From Halobacillus salinarum (GTDB lineage: Bacteria; Bacillota; Bacilli; Bacillales; Halobacillaceae): a stretch of DNA of 64,000 nt. Shown one piece after another: positions 61,597-64,000 of this stretch. The stretch covers positions 1,488,001 through 1,552,000 of the forward strand of contig NZ_CP095073.1 of the NCBI RefSeq assembly GCF_022919095.1. Direction: 5' to 3'. The first letter of the stretch is position 1. Every line of letters begins with the position of its first letter. The notes under the pieces are model-generated. The model ran no database searches. It had not been told where the DNA came from and worked only from the letters and a program-made list of their open reading frames with translations. Position numbers and translations under genes: made by a program.

Positions 61597-63659
61597 GTGG
61601 TGAGGATGGACGAAGTACTTAAGGCTCGATTTAAAGACGCTTCAGGACAGGTCCCTGGTGAAGATATTCTGCATTTTTTGATGGACGGCGTCTCAGATTT
61701 TATTTTCCTTATGGAAGTTAAAGGAGAGTCCTTCAGGTACACTTATGTTAATCATGCAGCTGAAACATACCATAAAATAGGTCAATCGAACTGGTCGGGG
61801 AAAACAATAGAAGATATTCTTGCACCGAATTATGCGAATCAGCTGAATCAAGAATATTTAAAAGTTTTACGATCAGGAGTTCCAGGAACTTACGAGGATA
61901 AAATAGTGGTAGACGGGACTGAATTTTTCGGTCACACCCTTTTAACACCCTTAAAGGATGAAAATGACAGGGTCACCCATGTACTGGCCATTACCCGCAA
62001 TATTACTGAATTAGTCAGTAAGGAACTTGAACTGAAACGCATGAACGCGAAATTTAAATCCCTGATGAAGCATACGGCAGATGCTATATTAATTGTCTCG
62101 CTGGATGGGAAGACACTTGAGGTTAACGATGCTTTTGAAAAATTGTACGGGTTTCATGAACAAGAATTGCAGGAGACAGTATTCCCGTTTATACCCGTCA
62201 GGTATCTTCAAGAAGCTTATGATCTTCTACATAAAGCTATAGATGGAAAAGGAACAGCCGCTTTTGAAACCGTTCGTCAACATAAAGATGGGACTCAATT
62301 GGATGTCGAAATAACGGTATCCCCGATTCACGGAGAAAGTGGGGAAGTAATAGCAGTCAGCTCCATTATTCGGGACATCTCAGAATATAAGAAAGCTGAG
62401 GGAAGACTAGCCGCAAGCCGCCATCGTTATCATGCGCTGTTTGAATACAATCCTCAACCCATTCTAAGGCTGACGATAAATGGAACCATTCTTAAAGCGA
62501 ATCCGGCGTTTCTCAAGATGATGAACCTTACAGAAAAAGCACTATCTTACAAATCCATTTTCTCCTGGATTCCTGATTGTGATAAAAATAAGGTGAGAAC
62601 TTATTTCGAAGGAAAACATTCGAATGAAGCTGTTTTCCAAACGAATTTTCATATAAACGGGGAGAAGAGGAATATTCGAGTTTGTTTAGTCCCGATAATA
62701 CTGGAAGACAGGCGTGTATCGCTTTACGCGATCATGGAAGATACCACAGATCAAAATATAGTGTTAAATGCACTTGAGGAAAGTGAAGAAAGATTTCTGT
62801 TAATTGCTAATCATTCCCGCGACCTTATTGCAGTTCTCACTCCAACCGGCACCTTGAAATATGCATCTCCCTCTCATGAAAAATTATTTGGTTTTGACCC
62901 GGTTCAAGCAACGGCTGAAAAAGTTATCGGGAGGGTTCACCCAGAAGATTTCCGTTTCGTAAAAGAGGCTTTTATAGCTTTCCAGGAAGGGAAGACCTCT
63001 TTTTCCTTAAAGGTTCGTTTGTTAAAGAAGAATCAGCAATGGATTTGGCATGAATGCCGAGGAACAGGAGTTTTTGCTGAGGGAAGCGTAGCAAATATTG
63101 TGCTGGTTGCCAGAGATATTTCTTCACAAGTAAGCTATGAAGAGAAATTAAAGGAACTGGCCTTCTATGATTATTTAACAGGTCTTCCCAACCGCCGTTT
63201 GTTTGAAGATCAGGGCAGGTCAAGGTTGAAACAGACAGTCAATGGTAAAGCTGCCTTACTTTATTTAGACGGAGATCAATTTAAAGAAATAAATGACCAG
63301 CTCGGGCATGATGCAGGGGATGACTTTCTCAAAATGGTAGGAACTCGGCTGCATCATTGGGGCGGGAAAGCGATCTTGTCGCTCGTATAGGCGGGGATGA
63401 GTTTGCAATTCTCTTATTCGATGTACCTGGTACAGACTACGTTCAGCAAAGAGCGGAGCAATTATTGCAGATCCTGCGCCAGCCTTATCATTTGAAACAA
63501 AGCATCATTGCTTCCTCGTTTTCTATAGGTGCTGCAAGTTTTCCGTCGGACGGCCGATCGCTAGAGGAATTATTCAGGCTGGCTGATCAGGCTTTATACT
63601 ATAGCAAAAAGCAAGGCAAAGACCAGGTTTGCCTTTATGAAGAAATGAAGGATGGCTGA
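61597..63659 (+). pseudogene. Multi-PAS GGDEF diguanylate cyclase, frameshifted at a G run
   Basis: About 690 residues when rejoined. GTG 61597 is chosen (AGGTGAGG 8 bases upstream); ATG 61549 is an alternative. At least four PAS domains are visible (starting near residues 15, 140, 265 and 395, with PAC ends such as VIAVSSIIRDISEYKKAE), then a GGDEF domain beginning FYDYLTGLPNRRLFED. The frame breaks between TRLHHW and RESDLVARIGGDEFAILL; restoring one G to the GGGG at 63359-63362 joins them. The GGDEF motif itself lies beyond the break, so a real frameshift would abolish cyclic-di-GMP synthesis. No EAL domain and no membrane segments are seen. Confidence 0.82.
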
Positions 63660-63674
63660 TGGCCATCCTTTTTT
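63650..63674. terminator. Bidirectional terminator
   Basis: GGATGGC/GCCATCC hairpin followed by TTTTTT, between the PAS-GGDEF gene and the convergent HAD gene. Confidence 0.82.
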
Positions 63675-64000
63675 ATGCATCAGAAACTTCTTTTAAGTTG
63701 TGAAGAATATAAGTGGGTTCAATCCCTAACTCCGGCCATTTCTCCTCACCACGGTTAACCCAGGCCGTATGAAAACCGAATTGAGCTGCTCCGGCAATAT
63801 CCCAGGGGTTACTGGAAAAGAAGAGGATCTTATCTTTATTTTCATCCAAGTGGTCCTGTGCGTATTGATAAGCCTGTTTGTGAGGCTTATATATTTTTGT
63901 GTCATCTGCACTTAAGAGCTCGAATTGAGAAGAAAGCTCGTTGAAATCGAGTAAAGGCTTCAGCATGTTTCTTGTGCCATTTGAAAAAATTGTCAACTTT
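63673..64000 (-). CDS. HAD family hydrolase (haloacid dehalogenase type II-like), partial
   Basis: The C-terminal 109 residues of a gene running past the right edge of the window. Motif II is TIFSNGT, motif III Lys is in IYKPHKQAY, and motif IV is the SSNPWDIAGAAQFGFHTAWVNR stretch, strongly characteristic of the L-2-haloacid dehalogenase subgroup. Motif I (the nucleophilic Asp) would lie outside. The enzyme hydrolyses C-Cl or phosphate ester bonds; genomic relatives in Bacillaceae are usually uncharacterised. Its 3' end overlaps the terminator at 63650. Confidence 0.85.
   Translation of the reverse strand, partial: KLTIFSNGTRNMLKPLLDFNELSSQFELLSADDTKIYKPHKQAYQYAQDHLDENKDKILFFSSNPWDIAGAAQFGFHTAWVNRGEEKWPELGIEPTYILHNLKEVSDA

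Overview
The window looks like chromosomal DNA of a low-GC, endospore-lineage Firmicute in the Bacillaceae, probably a salt-tolerant genus close to Halobacillus. This is inferred from gene content (Amj flippase, YesL-type DUF624 protein, DUF2512, YusV-like orphan siderophore ATPase, PAS-GGDEF protein), strong AGGAGG ribosome binding sites, frequent TTG/GTG starts, and CcpA-type cre sites, Fur boxes and S-box/B12 riboswitches. I saw no rRNA, tRNA, CRISPR array, insertion sequence or phage gene.

Bases 1-15,000 are an accessory patchwork: three DinB-family proteins, two GNAT acetyltransferases, small membrane proteins, a TetR regulator with duplicated operators, and several decayed genes (aminoglycoside-phosphotransferase-like, AraC, MFS). 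Within it lies a coherent electrophile-stress set: a MerR/AdhR-type regulator and two promoters with 19-bp spacers carrying the same inverted repeat, one before a carboxymuconolactone-decarboxylase/cupin pair and one before an aldo/keto reductase.

Bases 15,000-26,500 hold a carbohydrate catabolic locus: two sister Gfo/Idh/MocA oxidoreductases, a complete ABC sugar importer, a sugar-phosphate isomerase/epimerase-type protein, an AraC regulator and two sulfatase-fold enzymes, with a DUF624 membrane protein. A perfect cre and several cre-like sites mark it as carbon-repressed. Both sulfatase-fold enzymes have Thr where the formylglycine Cys/Ser should be, and both oxidoreductases lack the usual catalytic Asp. 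This is the best candidate for undescribed chemistry here.

Bases 26,500-42,300 are mostly housekeeping or hypothetical genes: DUF2254, Amj, a methyltransferase, a YibE/F pair, a quinone-reductase-like MDR, a third (canonical) Gfo/Idh/MocA protein, a secreted pyroglutamyl-peptidase-like protein with Ser in place of Cys, a Fur-box flavodoxin and an SDR. Bases 42,300-48,700 carry a three-part surface glycosylation set (GtrA, GT2, GT39) beside a galU remnant, with a divergent two-component system.

Bases 48,700-51,600 are metE behind tandem SAM-I and cobalamin riboswitches, each with its own terminator. Bases 51,900-60,400 are a hexuronate locus: a LacI-family regulator, uxaB-uxaC-uxaA, a BASS-type transporter and a GapN-like aldehyde dehydrogenase; the palindrome AACAACGTTGTT occurs twice before uxaB and once before gapN. 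The end of the window has a Fur-controlled siderophore ATPase, a frameshifted PAS-GGDEF protein and a partial HAD hydrolase.

Three genes (MFS, HEAT-repeat, PAS-GGDEF) are each broken by apparent loss of one G in a G run, so sequencing error must be excluded before calling them pseudogenes.
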